64,000 nt of DNA, from positions 2,870,501 to 2,934,500 of the forward strand of contig OY997397.1 in NCBI GenBank assembly GCA_963921505.1, written 5' to 3'. The translations under genes and the position numbers were made by a program. Within the stretch, counting starts at the first letter, position 1. Every line of letters starts with the position of its first letter. The DNA is from Phakellia ventilabrum (Eukaryota > Porifera > Demospongiae > Axinellida > Axinellidae). The notes under the pieces are model-generated. The model saw nothing but the letters and a program-made list of their open reading frames with translations. It did no database searches and was not told where the DNA came from. Below are positions 47,801 to 59,800 of the stretch, piece by piece.

Positions 47801-50566
47801 TGCAAGGTTGAAGCAGGTGTAGGGTTCAAAGTAAAGCAGTTTACTGATCCCCAACATGATTTGGTAGCGTCCGTGTTTGTTGATTACCACCTGCTTGTCT
47901 TCAGCGATGGCTGCTGCTAGCTCAGTGATGGTAAAGGATGAGAGGAGCTGGAGGCTCTTCAGTGGGTAGGACAAGTTATCTGGGTGGATAAAGATCTCTT
48001 TCAATTCAATTAATTTCCCTTTCACATTTAGAATGGTTCGGATCACTTCTGATCGAAGCCTGGCACATGCCACCTCGCTTCCCTCAAGGCACCCCATCAT
48101 CACAGTCACTACTGTGTTTTGCTCAACAACTTCAACTATGGTTTCCACACCATCTCTATTCTGCCAGTGAATCCCAGCCTTCCACACATTGCATCGCCTC
48201 TGGAGCACAGGACAAACTCTGTCTTCCTCAGGAGCCAGAGCAAATAAGAATGCTAGACGAAGAAGAAGAACATGCAGGAATCGCACAGTGAAGAACTGGT
48301 TGGAGTGAATGCACTGGAGGCTCCACCCACACTTGTAGTGGGTCTGTTCAACGGTTATGCAGCTCTTTTCAGGTCGGTCTTCACTTACCAAAGCTGGGAA
48401 AAAGTATAGTTTTTCAAATTGTTGCTCGCTGCCTCCCAATTGACCTGTATGAATTAGTGCAGCTTCTGATTCTGTTATCGGATGACAGAACTCAAGGTGG
48501 CTCATAAAACTGACAATCATCTCCTGGTCGTGTTTTGGAAAGGTTTCATGGACTTTTGAGATTGGGACTACCCCTGTGGAGCTAGAGATGTCATGATGTT
48601 CCTTGAAATTTTCCGGAGCAAAGACGGTGCCATTGACCTCCGAGAGTAGCACCCCCTGGTCTAGAATCATCCAGCTGTTATTGACATCCTGGTCGTTTCT
48701 CAGGTAAAGGAACTGAGATTTATCGCTTATGGTAGTGAGGTATTGGGAAACAGTCTCTGTATCCCATTCCTTCATCGATATCATCGACACAATCTCTGAA
48801 ACTCTACAAGCAGTGACACCTTCAAAATCTTGGCATAAAAATGCATGCAGAAAATTAAGACGGACGTCGGTCTTGACTTCCTGCCGAAACTGGCTGCAAT
48901 AGTTGCCTACTACAGCACACACTCCATTTAGCCCTTCTGAAGCTAGTTGTGTGCAGTCAAGGGGGATAATGTCATGAGGAACTTGGAGACTACTCGACAC
49001 ACTTTTCAGAATATCTGTAGACTTTTCCTTAGGATTTTCTTGCCGAGACTTCACTACATCTGCGTGGCTACCAACAATGACAACATCTGGTTTGCTACCA
49101 CTCTGGCTGCAGTGGCTCTCAATAAAAGAGTTCCAATATTGCAGTTGTTGGATGATCTCATTTTTATCCTTACTCAGGTCAACGACAACCATCAGGAGAG
49201 ATCCTGGGTAGGCCACTAGCTTCTCCAGTAGAGCAGCATGACTTGAGTAGTACTCGTGCTGTCCAGCCAGGTCATACATGATGATGTTACCCAGCCTTTT
49301 GCTGTCAATAGGGATGGGAATGATGCCAGCTGTATTTAACTCTACTCCGGAGACTCTCTTGAATCGGTCAGTGAATGAACCAAACCATTTGGTGTTGGTG
49401 AGTTTGTTCTCAATAGCCTTGACTAGCTATAGGGTGCTTTTACCAACAGAGTAGTTTCCCATTACAAAGACCTTGAAGGCAGGGGGAAATGAAAGCCTGC
49501 TCAAATATTCATAACGTGCTTGGCGAGACACACCTGGGGAGGTTAGGAATGAGCTCACACCCAAGTGACCATGTAAATTTGCTAAGTATAGTGGAGTCAT
49601 AGAAGACTTCTTGGCAGCCGGCTGCAAGTGATCACAATGTTGTTCTTCCACAAGGAACTTTACTATGTTGAGATGTCCATACTTACAAGCAATGTGTAAC
49701 GGGGTATAACCTTTATAGTCCATAGAGTTTGGATCTATACCCAGCTCAACTAGAGACTTTACAACGTACAGCTGTCCCTGCAGGCAAGCATAGTGCAATG
49801 GAGTTAGCTTCACATTGTCCAGATACCCCTGCTGGCAAGCATAGTGCATTGCAGTTAGCCTGCGTTTGTAAGCAGCATTCACACAAGCTGAATAAAACTT
49901 TTCCTCAAGCTTGACTAGAACTTTTATAATATCCAGGTGTTCTTTTCTACATGCCAAGTGCAAAGGAGTAAGACCACAGGCAGTACATGCTGGATCACAA
50001 CCCTTTTCAACCAGAAACCTCACAATGTCCAAATGTCCCTCCCAACAAGCAAAATGCAATGGAGTAGCACCAACAATGTTTCTACATGCTGGATCACCAC
50101 CCTTCTTGATTAGAAATTTGACAATATCCAAATGCCCAGCCTTACAGGCACAATGTATTGCAGTTCCGTCACTAACTTCAAAACTAAGGATAAGTTCTTC
50201 TTCACCAACCTTCATTTGTGGTACCTGCATATTACACACATTATAAAGATACTTCAAATGATAGTTCACACTTATCGCAGTATGTAATTTCGATAGAAAT
50301 GCAAGTGTGTTACTATACATTTTGACATTGGGATCACAAGAATATTTCTCTACCAAATCTTTCACTACGTCATTCCATCCATTCAGGCAGGCATAGTGAA
50401 GAAGAGAAATCCTGATATGCTGGCTGTAAACAGCCGCTGCATTAGAAAATTTGGACAACTGCTGCAGGACCGCAGCCTGATCTATATATATTCTATGTGA
50501 CTTGAGATCTACAAATGCTTTCAACACAGCCGGTTTGTCCGCTGAGTTGTAGTCCTCAGAAGGCAT
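44855..50566 (-). CDS. ROCO-family protein: ankyrin repeats, Roc-COR, multiple Death domains (in-frame TAG)
   Basis: Minus-strand exons: 50566-47495, 47418-47352, 47281-47210, 47058-46711, 46645-46571, 46072-45977, 45556-45482 and about 45138-44855 (stop TAG). The first exon encodes about seven ankyrin repeats (TPLHFACWEGHLDIVRFLVE), then a Roc GTPase with P-loop GNYSVGKST, G3 DLAGQ and G4 VGSHAD, then COR, then a Death-like segment (YWARCSPNPTYQALRSALDK). Exons 47058-46711 and 45138-44855 each encode a Death domain (VIEGVAARWEHLAHALHF; WRWLEG...TRQPVNW..LIESLL). The 72-96-nt exons between encode repeated linkers with an LSTxP core. All introns after the second exon are phase 1, so exons are skippable. 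An in-frame TAG (49427-49429) follows GKSTL two codons after the P-loop; the frame then continues open for over 600 codons. The start of the last exon is uncertain. It is probably a cytosolic GTP-binding Death-signalling scaffold; with the TAG it may be a pseudogene, an allele or an assembly error. Confidence 0.85.
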
Positions 50567-52499
50567 GTATTTCCTCCATAGAGATCTTGATCTGTGTGGC
50601 TATATATTAAGGAAAGTACAGCAAGTACTAGTGAAAGTACCATCACTCAAAAATGATTGGTCAGTTAAACAAGACAAAAAAATCACATAATTATTTCAAC
50701 CAAATTTGCAAGGTTGCAGCTGATTATAGACAATGGACACATTGTCAATGGTATCTAGTAGCTATTGCAGCACCATGAGCTATCAACATTATCAGAGACA
50801 TACCGTACACTCTGGTTCATATTTATCAAGCGTATGTTTTCTTCTTTGTACTGGGCATATTTATTTAGCCATGGAGGAGGAGGGAGTCTTCAGATCCTTT
50901 GTCAATTAATACTCGTCAGCTCAAACAGATAGTTACTATGTGCATGATACTGTCTCTGTCTATGGCTATCCCAACTAATCAACAAACTGTGATCATCCAT
51001 TACATGTTGCAGATTTAATAGGCATGGCTTCGATTACCGCACTTCTTATTAGTGCACATCTTCTATTTGATTAGGTGCCAGGATTTACTTACTGCCTACA
51101 GTTATAAGTGCATGCCTGTGCTTTGTTTATGGTAATATCAAATACATTGTTTCCTGTGTCATCCCCACACATGGGCTCCTGTAGATGTAGCCAACACAGT
51201 ACACAGGAAACAATGTATGGCTCCTGGTAGTACAGAGGCAGTCACAAGTCGACACCACATAAGGTATTTTGCTTTTCATCAGCATATCACCATAACGTAT
51301 ACTATACTTAAGTCATTCTAACCAATCAGATTTCAGCATTACAGGTATATAACGGGTCATACCTACCGCGCGAAAAGATATACCCCGATTGCTTACGTAA
51401 AGCGGGTACCCGATTCCGTTCCAGGGTTCAGAAAGCTGTGGTAGGGCTGGTGGCTAGGGTAGCCTAGGCAAGACGTACGGCGTTTTTTTGCCCATAAATC
51501 GATGTGGGATAGCACAGTAAGCTATTGGTCTCCGTCTGTAGCTAGTTTTGTTGCATTTCTGTGTGTTTGTACGTGTGGCCACGCTGCCAGCCTACCGTTT
51601 TTTGCCAAAATGGCGCTAGGGTCGGGCTAGACGGGTAGCTACCGTGGCTATTAGCTGTTGTTCATGTCTGTTACAATTGCTGGGAGTGTTTCGCCACTTG
51701 TAGCTACTATTTTGCGTTGTGAAAGCTTGCTAGCTACCCAGTTTATCGCGTCGTGCTGAACGGCACCTTTCGAACCTTCTGGCGAGCAGTAGCTTGCCTT
51801 GCAGTTCTTGATGCTTTGGCAACTCTTATCAGAATGACTTAGGCATAGTACAAGATACATAGACCACTGCGTAGCGGGGTGTATGACCCGTTATCTACCT
51901 TGGGCAAAATTATCTCCCTTGGAAGCCTCGGAAGTACCTCGGGCTTCGCCCTCGTACTTCCTCGGCTTCCGCGGGAGATAATGTTTTCCCGCGGTAGATA
52001 ACGGGTCATACACCCCGCTACGCAGTGATCTATCCTATACTTATCTACACTAGTATAACCATGTAAGGTATTACAGTCAGTAGAGTATTGTTCCCTTACA
52101 CATTTAAACAAAAGATCCAAAATGGAACCTTACAATAATACCTCTATTTTTGGATGATGTTTGCTGTGTTCTGTGGGAAAAGCAGTCAAATTTCATCCAA
52201 AATTGGATGGTTTTTGTTTGCTCTCAATATAATCTTCCAGAGTTGGAAAATTTGTAGGCATTAAATTTTTGGAACACAATCATACCTGTAACACTACAGT
52301 GATTGTTTGTTTACTGAACAAGATTATATTAATGGGGGCTGGGGACAAACAAGCCCTCATTCTCAGACCTTCTGTCCATCCACCAAAAGTTAGGCTGCAT
52401 ATGACTTAAGGAAGCTGGATGGAAGGTCTGGGCATGTAACAAACTTGATCTGCAAAGTCAGGAGCTTTTTATAAATGAAGCTATCATTAGAGGTATTGT
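50567..52499. other. Stretch upstream of the ROCO gene
   Basis: No supported gene is seen. An inverted repeat (ACATTGTTTCCTGTGT with ACACAGGAAACAATGT) spans 51149-51214. A near-perfect large palindrome lies at 51861-52036. Sequence around 51350-51620 (AACGGGTCATACCTACCGCG) shares words with that palindrome, suggesting a related element. Confidence 0.5.
51861..52036. repeat. Near-perfect 85-bp-arm palindrome
   Basis: ATAGACCACTGCGTAGCGGG, then TGTATGACCCGTTATCTACC and CCTCGGAAGTACCTCGGGC, is mirrored by GCCCTCGTACTTCCTCGGC, GGTAGATAACGGGTCATACA and CCCCGCTACGCAGTGATCTAT. The loop is only a few bases. The arms differ at few sites, so the element is young or kept alike by gene conversion. Confidence 0.85.
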
Positions 52500-53300
52500 T
52501 CAAACCTGGTCATGGAAGAGTGAGTCCATGTTTATCACACAGGTACCATCTTCTTTCTTTCTTCTCAGTTTTTCGATCTTCTGCAGATGTCCCTCAATGC
52601 CCCATTTACAGCAGCTTTCTAAGCAGATTAACAGGAGTATGTAGCCACAAGGGCAGAATAAAAACAAAAAAAAACTAGCAAAGGCACCAATAATGAATCC
52701 AGCAGAACTCGCTTTAAAATTTCCATGCACAAATACTACGATTGGGTTTTCCGTGGAAAAAGACAGGGCATTTTCTTTCAAATAGTCAGCGTAGTTCTCT
52801 TCCACAACCACGATGGGAAATAGAGCGTCACTGATTTCTCTGGTAACAGCCCGATGTGAATCATTCTTACTTGAAGCAATAATAAGTCTGTACCCAGCGT
52901 TTCGAATGTTTGTTACCATTTCAGTGGGACAAGCTAGATAGTCATCGACCAGTGCAATCCACGTGGAGTCAGTGGGAAATCCTCCTGGGGGTGGACTGAT
53001 ATAGGAACAGGCATCTGCTGGGGTTGGCAAATGGAGGTGGCCCTCGATACCATTCGGTGGTATATACCATACATTAAGTATAGGTTTATATACATGTTTA
53101 TTCTGGCCTTTGCTGCAGCTGTCATAATCTGTAAAAGTGTATCCCACGTCAATAGTATAACATTGGGGTAGTGCAGCATCAGAGATTTTCACCACGACAA
53201 TGCTGGGAATATAAGACAACACAAGCACTAAGAGCATCACCAGGATGATAATTACCCAGCCTGTACCAGCACCACTCCTCACTCGTGACCTCCGCCCCAT
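52500..53300 (-). CDS. PA-domain transmembrane protein (RNF13/Goliath-like N-terminal half)
   Basis: An open frame of 266 codons on the minus strand. Residues about 15-35 form a hydrophobic signal/anchor (WVIIILVMLLVLVLSYIP). The middle (roughly 60-185) has protease-associated-domain character, including WIALVDDYLACPTEMVTNI, AGYRLIIASSKND and NPIVVFVHG. A second membrane segment (AGFIIGAFASFFLFLF, GYILLLICLE) is followed by a basic stretch (KIEKLRRKKE). This layout matches the lumenal PA plus TM half of RNF13/GRAIL/Goliath E3 ligases in endosomes, where the PA domain captures substrates. No RING domain follows in this exon. CAG|GTTTGA just before the stop could be a splice donor to a RING exon, but none was seen in the 1 kb below. 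It may be a PA-TM protein without RING. Confidence 0.6.
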   Translation of the reverse strand: MGRRSRVRSGAGTGWVIIILVMLLVLVLSYIPSIVVVKISDAALPQCYTIDVGYTFTDYDSCSKGQNKHVYKPILNVWYIPPNGIEGHLHLPTPADACSYISPPPGGFPTDSTWIALVDDYLACPTEMVTNIRNAGYRLIIASSKNDSHRAVTREISDALFPIVVVEENYADYLKENALSFSTENPIVVFVHGNFKASSAGFIIGAFASFFLFLFCPCGYILLLICLESCCKWGIEGHLQKIEKLRRKKEDGTCVINMDSLFHDQV

Positions 53301-54007
53301 GTTGACAAACCATATGGCTTTGCTTTGAATTTCAAGTCTCGATCACGAGCCAACCACCGACCGCACGTTAATATGCACCGCTTCTTTGTATTAAACCTCC
53401 AACACAAGAAGATAGTATAGCTGGGTCACGTGTGGGCATGGGACTAATATAATTTAGCTGATGAATGACGTCACCGCACCGTGAGGCGTCCCGCCCTCAA
53501 TCGGTTGCAGAGTGCGTCATAGCATGTGTGCACCATTGACCAGACAGATCAAAATTGGTCCCCCTATAGGATTAAAATTTTCAGGTCCACCCATGTGGTA
53601 TGACAAAAACTAGTATTGAAAAATATGTACCAGTATGACAAACTATCTATAGCAAGTTTGAAAATTATGTACAATTATGAGTATATGTACATATATAAGA
53701 GGCTAGGTTAATGAGCAACAGCTCTTCTGATTCATCAGTACATTTTTTACAAAGCCATGTAGCTAGCTAGCACCATAAAGTTTTTGTCTGGTCTGGGATA
53801 TTCTCACATGAGTCATGATACCACTCTTTACATGTCTTGCGCTGAATAAGGTCTCCAGCAGTGCCATCCCCAAGGCTGTCTGCATGAGCAGAAGACAGCA
53901 ACAGTCCTTTGAGTGATAATGCGTTGTCTCACAAGCTGCCGTTTCCTGCTAGACTGGTGAAAGAGTGTGAGCTCTCATGTGATGAAGCAGTGGTGCAAAT
54001 GGCTTCT
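53301..54007. other. Upstream region of the PA-TM gene
   Basis: A CpG-richer patch (53440-53530, CGTCACCGCACCGTGAGGCG) could be its promoter. The rest is AT-rich with no supported gene. Confidence 0.4.
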
Positions 54008-54062
54008 TAGCCTCGTTCCCAGGCTCTTCTAGTGCCCACGCAAGAGCCTGGGAACGAGGCTA
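54008..54062. mobile_element. Compact TAGCCTCG-family foldback
   Basis: TAGCCTCGTTCCCAGGCTCT pairs with AGAGCCTGGGAACGAGGCTA around a loop of about 15 bp. TGGCTTCT flanks both sides as an 8-bp duplication. It is the cleanest minimal member of the family in the window. Confidence 0.85.
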
Positions 54063-54649
54063 GTGGCTTCTCATCTGTCTTTGGTCATATGAAGTCTGGT
54101 GAGGGTCTCGCCCGGCACATAGCGACACTGCATGTGCAATTGCGAACAGAGCACAGTCATCGCCCCCTAATTGGTGTTGTACGTCAACAAAATGAAGCTT
54201 AAAGCTATGGTTCTGTGTTTTCATAATTACAGCAACCTGCTTCCAGAGGGCAACTGATTCAGTAGAATAGGCAGGTATTGAATCATAGTATACACATCCA
54301 CTATTCCTGGTTGACAAGCGATATTTGAAACACATACCCAGTACTGGCGGGAAAGATAGATCACCTAGACAAAGTCAGCAGCATCTGATGTCCACCTAAG
54401 GTTCTCAAATAGGATGAGTGAATCTTGAAGGCCATTTCGGGATGGATACTGCTTGCTTAGTAGTTTGTTAGCAGCCGTGATGTGCTTGTCGGTTAGCCAC
54501 TCCCCATTCAGCAGCTGAGACTCATCAGTCCAACAGAGATCAAGGCTTTGTACCCAGTACTTTGGTACTTCAGGTGAAGGGAGGGACTTTTCGTTCTCAG
54601 TCATCTCGGAACAAGACTTACTCACTATAGCTGATACACACACGCACAC
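54063..54649 (-). mobile_element. Fossil Ulp1/C48-type protease fragment, probably mobile-element derived
   Basis: Minus-strand frames give DLCWTDESQLLNGEWLTDKH (N-terminal block of this protease family) and LHFVDVQHQLGGDDCALFAI (the cysteine block). Such Ulp1-like proteases occur in multigene, transposon-linked families in corals, sponges and fish. The gene is broken and shows no termini. The host element class could not be fixed. Confidence 0.6.
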
Positions 54650-54907
54650 ACTTTTATAGATAACTCAATGACACACACATTTGTTGACATCCCCAGAATC
54701 TAGATTGACTTTGCATGTGCCCGGCTGGTAAAAATTTAAAAAGATATAGGGGTTCAAGTACCAAAATTTAAAACATTCAAGTAGCGATAGCATAAACACA
54801 AATTTATAAACATACATAGCCCCATCCCTACATCTTTTTCACATTTCAACTGCAACATAAATAGCTCTAATTTAATTACAAGGGCTGCGAACATAGACTT
54901 GACTTAC

Positions 54908-56197
54908 TCATGTGAGGAATAGTACTGAGATTCTCAGTAATATCTTCTTGGTCATGTGACCTTGTGAGGATAGGCTGATCTAAAGTTAAAGGGAAATTCA
55001 CTACTGTAACAGTTAACATGCAAAAGTTGACACTTTTGAGAAAATAGACTGCATACACATGCAATACATAGATGCAGTCCTATTCATAATGCTAATTCAC
55101 TTACCGTCAGTAGATAGTTCTGCAGAACCTGGTACACTACTCTGTGGAGGAACTGGTACCTGGCATTGAGAAAGTTATGATGTGCAGTAGACAAACATGC
55201 ACAGGGGAGTGCTTACCAGTGGGTTCAGTGGGTTCCCGCCAAAAAATACACTAAATTTGGATCTGAGGGCCTGGTAGGTAGGGTTTGGGGAGCAGTGGGC
55301 CCAGTAGCGGAAGAGGAGGTAGCAGTGATCCATTGGGTCAGCGAATGAGGAAGATATAGCTAACTTCCTCAAATGTGGTTCTAAGCTCATTAAAATTGTG
55401 GCAAAGAATTTCTCGTTAAATATGCACCTTGGAGTGTGCAACTTTGCCTGCATTTATCTGGCACCTCTTTGCCTAAATTTTCATCTTTGAATAGCTCAGC
55501 TAGGAGTGCAGGGTTGAAGTAGGTGTAGGGTGCAAAGCAGAGCAGTTTATTGATCCCTTTAATTGTGTCCCTGTTTGGTGGTGACCACCTGCTTGCAGTC
55601 AGCAATGGCTGCTGATAGCTCAGTAATGGTAAAGGATGAGAGGTCCTGGAGGCTCTTCAGTGGGTAAGACAAGTTGTCTGGGTGGATGAAGATCTCTTTT
55701 AATTCAATTAATTTCTCTTTCACATCTAGAATGGTTCGGATCACTTCTGATCGAAGCCTGGCACATGCCACCTCGCTTCCCTCAAGGCACCCCATCATCA
55801 CAGTCACTACTGTGTTTTGTTCAGTAACTTCCACTATGGAAGCTCTATTCTGCCAGTGAATCCCACCCTTCCACACATTGCATCGTCTCTGGAGCACAGG
55901 ACAAGGTTGATCTTCCACAGCTGGCTCAGGAGCCAGAGCGAAAGAGAATGCCAGACGAAGAAGAACAGGCAGGAATCGCACAGTGAAGAACTGGTTGGAG
56001 TGAATGCACAGGAGGCTCCATCCACATTTGTAGTGGGTCTGTTCAATGGATATGCAGCTCTTTTCAGGTCGGTCTTCACTTACCAAAGCTGGAGAAAAGT
56101 ATAGTTTTTCAAATTGTTGCTCGCTGCCTCCTGATTGACCTGTATGAATTAGTGCAGTTTCTGATTTTGTCATCCGAAGTGGCCTAAAATAAGACAA
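54908..56197 (-). pseudogene. Truncated duplicate of the ROCO gene (COR region and linker exons)
   Basis: Minus-strand sequence from 56197 repeats the COR region of the 44.9-50.6 kb gene: EQQFEKLYFSPALVSEDRPE, EKSCISIEQTHYKCGWSLL, VVTVMMGCLEGSEVACARLR and FIHPDNLSYPLKSLQ are almost identical. It lacks the ankyrin repeats and the Roc domain. The reading frame shifts about twice (near 55600 and 55450). Downstream, counterparts of the two small exons are kept: about 55165-55105 (CQVPVPPQSSVPGSAE) and 54979-54908 (72 nt; DQPILTRSHDQEDITENL). No Death exon follows; the Ulp1-like fossil replaces it. Long identical DNA stretches (for example 55731-55818 versus 48034-48121) mean the duplication is recent. 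Confidence 0.85.
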
Positions 56198-56560
56198 TTT
56201 CCGAAAGTTACCTTTTCTGGGTATCCTTAGCTTAAACTATGCTATCACGCACATGCAATGCACAGTATTAAACTATTCTGAAAAAAAAGCCTGCTTGTTT
56301 CAAAACTGTTTTTTTTATTACCTGATACCTCTTTGGGATTTGGAGCTATAGCTAGCTAACTGCCTGAAATATGGAAATTTCTGAAATTATCCCTTTGGGA
56401 TGCTGTTAGCTTAAAGTATGCTAGCACTGGCCTGCATACAACAAGCTATGAGCACAAAGAACTAAGCCTGCTGATCCTTAAACTGTTTTTATAATACATG
56501 TGCCTCTTTCAGGATTGAAGCTGTATAGCTGCTTGACATGAGGCATTTAAGACTAAAATA

Positions 56561-56629
56561 CTTCCAGGCCTATACTCCCCGATTTTTCTCCACGGCTGCG
56601 AGATAAAATTTGGGCGAGGAAGGCCTGGC
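56561..56629. repeat. TAGCCTCG-family foldback, degenerate
   Basis: CTTCCAGGCCTATACTCCCC through CTCCACGGCTGCGAGATAAA, closing at GAGGAAGGCCTGG. It lies about 260 bp upstream of the gene D start. Confidence 0.5.
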
Positions 56630-56890
56630 TGTACTAGCTGACACGTCATGTGACGCTACTTCCTTCGCGAAAATTATACTGGTTGACGACGTTGAGAGTT
56701 TGACTTTCTAACTCCTAACTGAGCTAAAGATCCCGGTGTTGCTATATCCACAAACTATGGTACTCTCCGAAGAGCTACATCACTGAGCCCTGGTGGTCTG
56801 CTGTACGTATAGTAGTACGCAGGTCACGCGCGCCCACGCATTTGGTAGGTGTGGTGACCGAGTCTCTGTGGTCTTCCACCGGTCTCTATC

Positions 56891-59800
56891 ATGGGATGCT
56901 TATCACAGTGTAACAATGCAGGTGGGTTACTCATAAAATGGCATGAGTGCCACCTCTTATTCTTATCTGACCAATAGACTGTTGCTTCAGGAATTTACCA
57001 CTTTCTGTAGTTTAATAGCTTTGACCAGTTTTGGTTATAATTTATTTATGTGCTAGTGTCTTAGTCTTGACTCCTGATCCTTTCCACGCGCTCCAACGGG
57101 AAGGGTCTGGAGTTAAGACTATTAGTACCTATGGTGCAGCCGGTATGGCCATGGCCATATCACTTTTCAGCTGCATTTAAAAGTGCTTACTGATTGTACA
57201 TGCCAGGTCTGGCACCATTGGTACGGCTGGTAAGGCCACGGCCGTACCAGTTTGTGAGGGGGAAAAATGCCGGATTCTAACGTATGCACACATAGCCTCC
57301 CTAGCTTTTTATCGTAGCTTCGGACACAAATTCATACTGTAATCTGTAGCTTCAGCTAACAAATATATACACCGGCACTTCTGTGATCCATCAACCACTC
57401 AGTGTCAAGACTTACCTACAGCGAGTAGCCATAATTGCCTCAATAGTTCCATTGTCTACAGTCTCACGCACAGACGGCGAAAGTTAGGTACAGCCAACCA
57501 TATTAGCGCTACACACACTATACACACAGGCCAAGCACATTTTTGGCAGGTTGGTGAGGTCTACGGCCATTGGCCTACTTCTACATACACAAATCATCGA
57601 GAGCACTTCCAGAACTGATTTGCAAAGACCCCATAAGAGCGATTCCTAACCCCCTTAAAAAAGCTTAGTGAAAAAACTTTTCCATGTGAAGCGTGGGGGG
57701 GTCACGCTGGGCTTTGCAACCCATGCTGGAATGGCCATACTAGTCTGAAATAGATGCCTCCGGCCCTGTATGCGCAGTCCTTCACTGGGATAGCCGTGAA
57801 CCTGACCCTTGTAATGAATGCTATTCCTCGCTCTGACTCTATATGTTAACACAGACTGTTCAGGTGCAGTGGAAGCATTTTAGGATTGGTCCGTCGTTTC
57901 AGAGGCTGTGAAGTAGCCGATCACGATTCCTGCGCAAAGTGCGGAAAAATTCTTCTGTGAGAAGCAGCTCTCATAGCATCTTGCTAGGTATACATTGAAG
58001 GTTATGCACTAGTCTCAACATCGTTTTCACAAGAGCTTCCAAAAAATTTTAACCGAGAAGTCATTCAGTTTTCCAAAATGTAAGTTTGGCAAAAAGGGAG
58101 AAGAGAGGTCCGTCCTCTCAAGGTTGAATCGCAATTCACCCGCGGCCGGATGAGCGTGATGTCGACAAGTTGCTGGCAGTGTGCTCGATCTCGATCTCGG
58201 CCTGTATTGAGAGTAACAGTATAGCTATATTATACCATTTTTTCATGTGACCAAATGACCAGCCCGTGACTCTCCCCAATAATCCCCATGACACTGCTTT
58301 CCAGAAATCTCCTAACGCAGACTTGCTAGTGAAACTACATTCGTTCTGCCAATGGTTAAGCTTTCCATTGCCTTTGCTGTAATCATAATTTTTGCCATCA
58401 GCCACTCAAACATTGGTCCGGCGGCCATCGGGTCTGCTGGACCAGTTCCGTCGCCACTGCTATTATCATGTTTATGTCGAGGGAGGGTCACTGCCATAGA
58501 CTCTGTAGTCACAACTGCGAACACAGGTCAAAGTTTTGACTTTTTGGCAGTTTAGCTAACCACTGACCACGCTGATTTTATGAATAGTGATAGTGCGATA
58601 CTCGTGACCTTCAGGAAGTAAAAACTTTTGCATGAGGTTTCAGTACATCTGTGGCAACATTCTTCAGATAATGACTGCAAAAAGCATGCACTTTATTTAC
58701 TATGACGTAGTAACAGTATAGCCTCGTTCCTAGTCCTTCCTGCCCCAGCTTTTATCTCACAGCTGTGGAGAAAAGGCACTTTTTTCCCGTGGCTGCGAGA
58801 TAAGAGCTGGGACGGGAAGGACTGGAAACACGGCTAGTACTAGTATGCTTCACTTACATATGTGTTTCTGTTATATATTGCATTTCGTTGCTGTCTGCAG
58901 TCAATATTTGAAGAATTAAGGCGGCCACAGATGTGCTAAAAGTCATCTTTTGGCAAATAACTGTGTCAAAGTTTGAGCATTCTTGTTTTCCATGACGATA
59001 CATGTAGTTTTGTTTCATGTAGTTTTTGTACCACTGCTATATAATAGATGATTGAACAGTTTCTGCACATACGTAGCTATTGTATGGGTGTCCTTAGAGC
59101 ACCGTCTGAGGTCTGTCTACGTGTGGAACCCAAACTCAACTTGATTCTAAACTGGAGGTTCACTTGTCACATTGCAGGGTTCTAGAATCAAACCTTGCTA
59201 CACCCTCCCTCGTGGCCACCAAGATGGCTGTAGCTGCCTCTTGCAGCGTTTGCTTGTCCCAGCTCTGATCTAGTATACCAGTAGCTTTGTTCACCGGCTT
59301 AACTCCCAATTTTTACAATGAATCTGGTGATATGTCTGACCCACTTTAGAGCTGTGTGATATTTGTTTCTGGCACTATATGTACTGATGCTATCTTTCTT
59401 GAACTATCATTGTGTGTATATGTTAAGAGAGGTCACTGCCATAGACTTTGTAGTCACAACTGTGACCACTGGTCAAGGGTTTGACCATTTCTTTTTGGCG
59501 GTTTGACCATTGACTACACGGGTTTTAGGCCTTTGACTGTTGAACTTATGTACCGTGCACGATCAAACAAGTGAGCTAAAAAGGTGTTTGAAAAGCATAA
59601 AGAATAACAACTGAAGGTAATGATGGCTTAAGAAGATACTTGGCAAATTATGTGGGGTGAATGTGAGAGTATGGTACATGTACATGTGCTCTGGGAATGT
59701 CCTAGAAAGTGAATGTTTAACTGCTTGAACCCCATATATAGTTGACTTCTGTACGCAAAAATATCAACTATTACCGTAGGCCGGGTTTCGATTGCGAGAT

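Noticed and set aside
58352-58555. Plus-strand frame of 67 codons with a hydrophobic start
   Set aside because: It resembles a signal peptide by composition, but it overlaps a repeated DNA segment (58486/59431) and has no conserved features.
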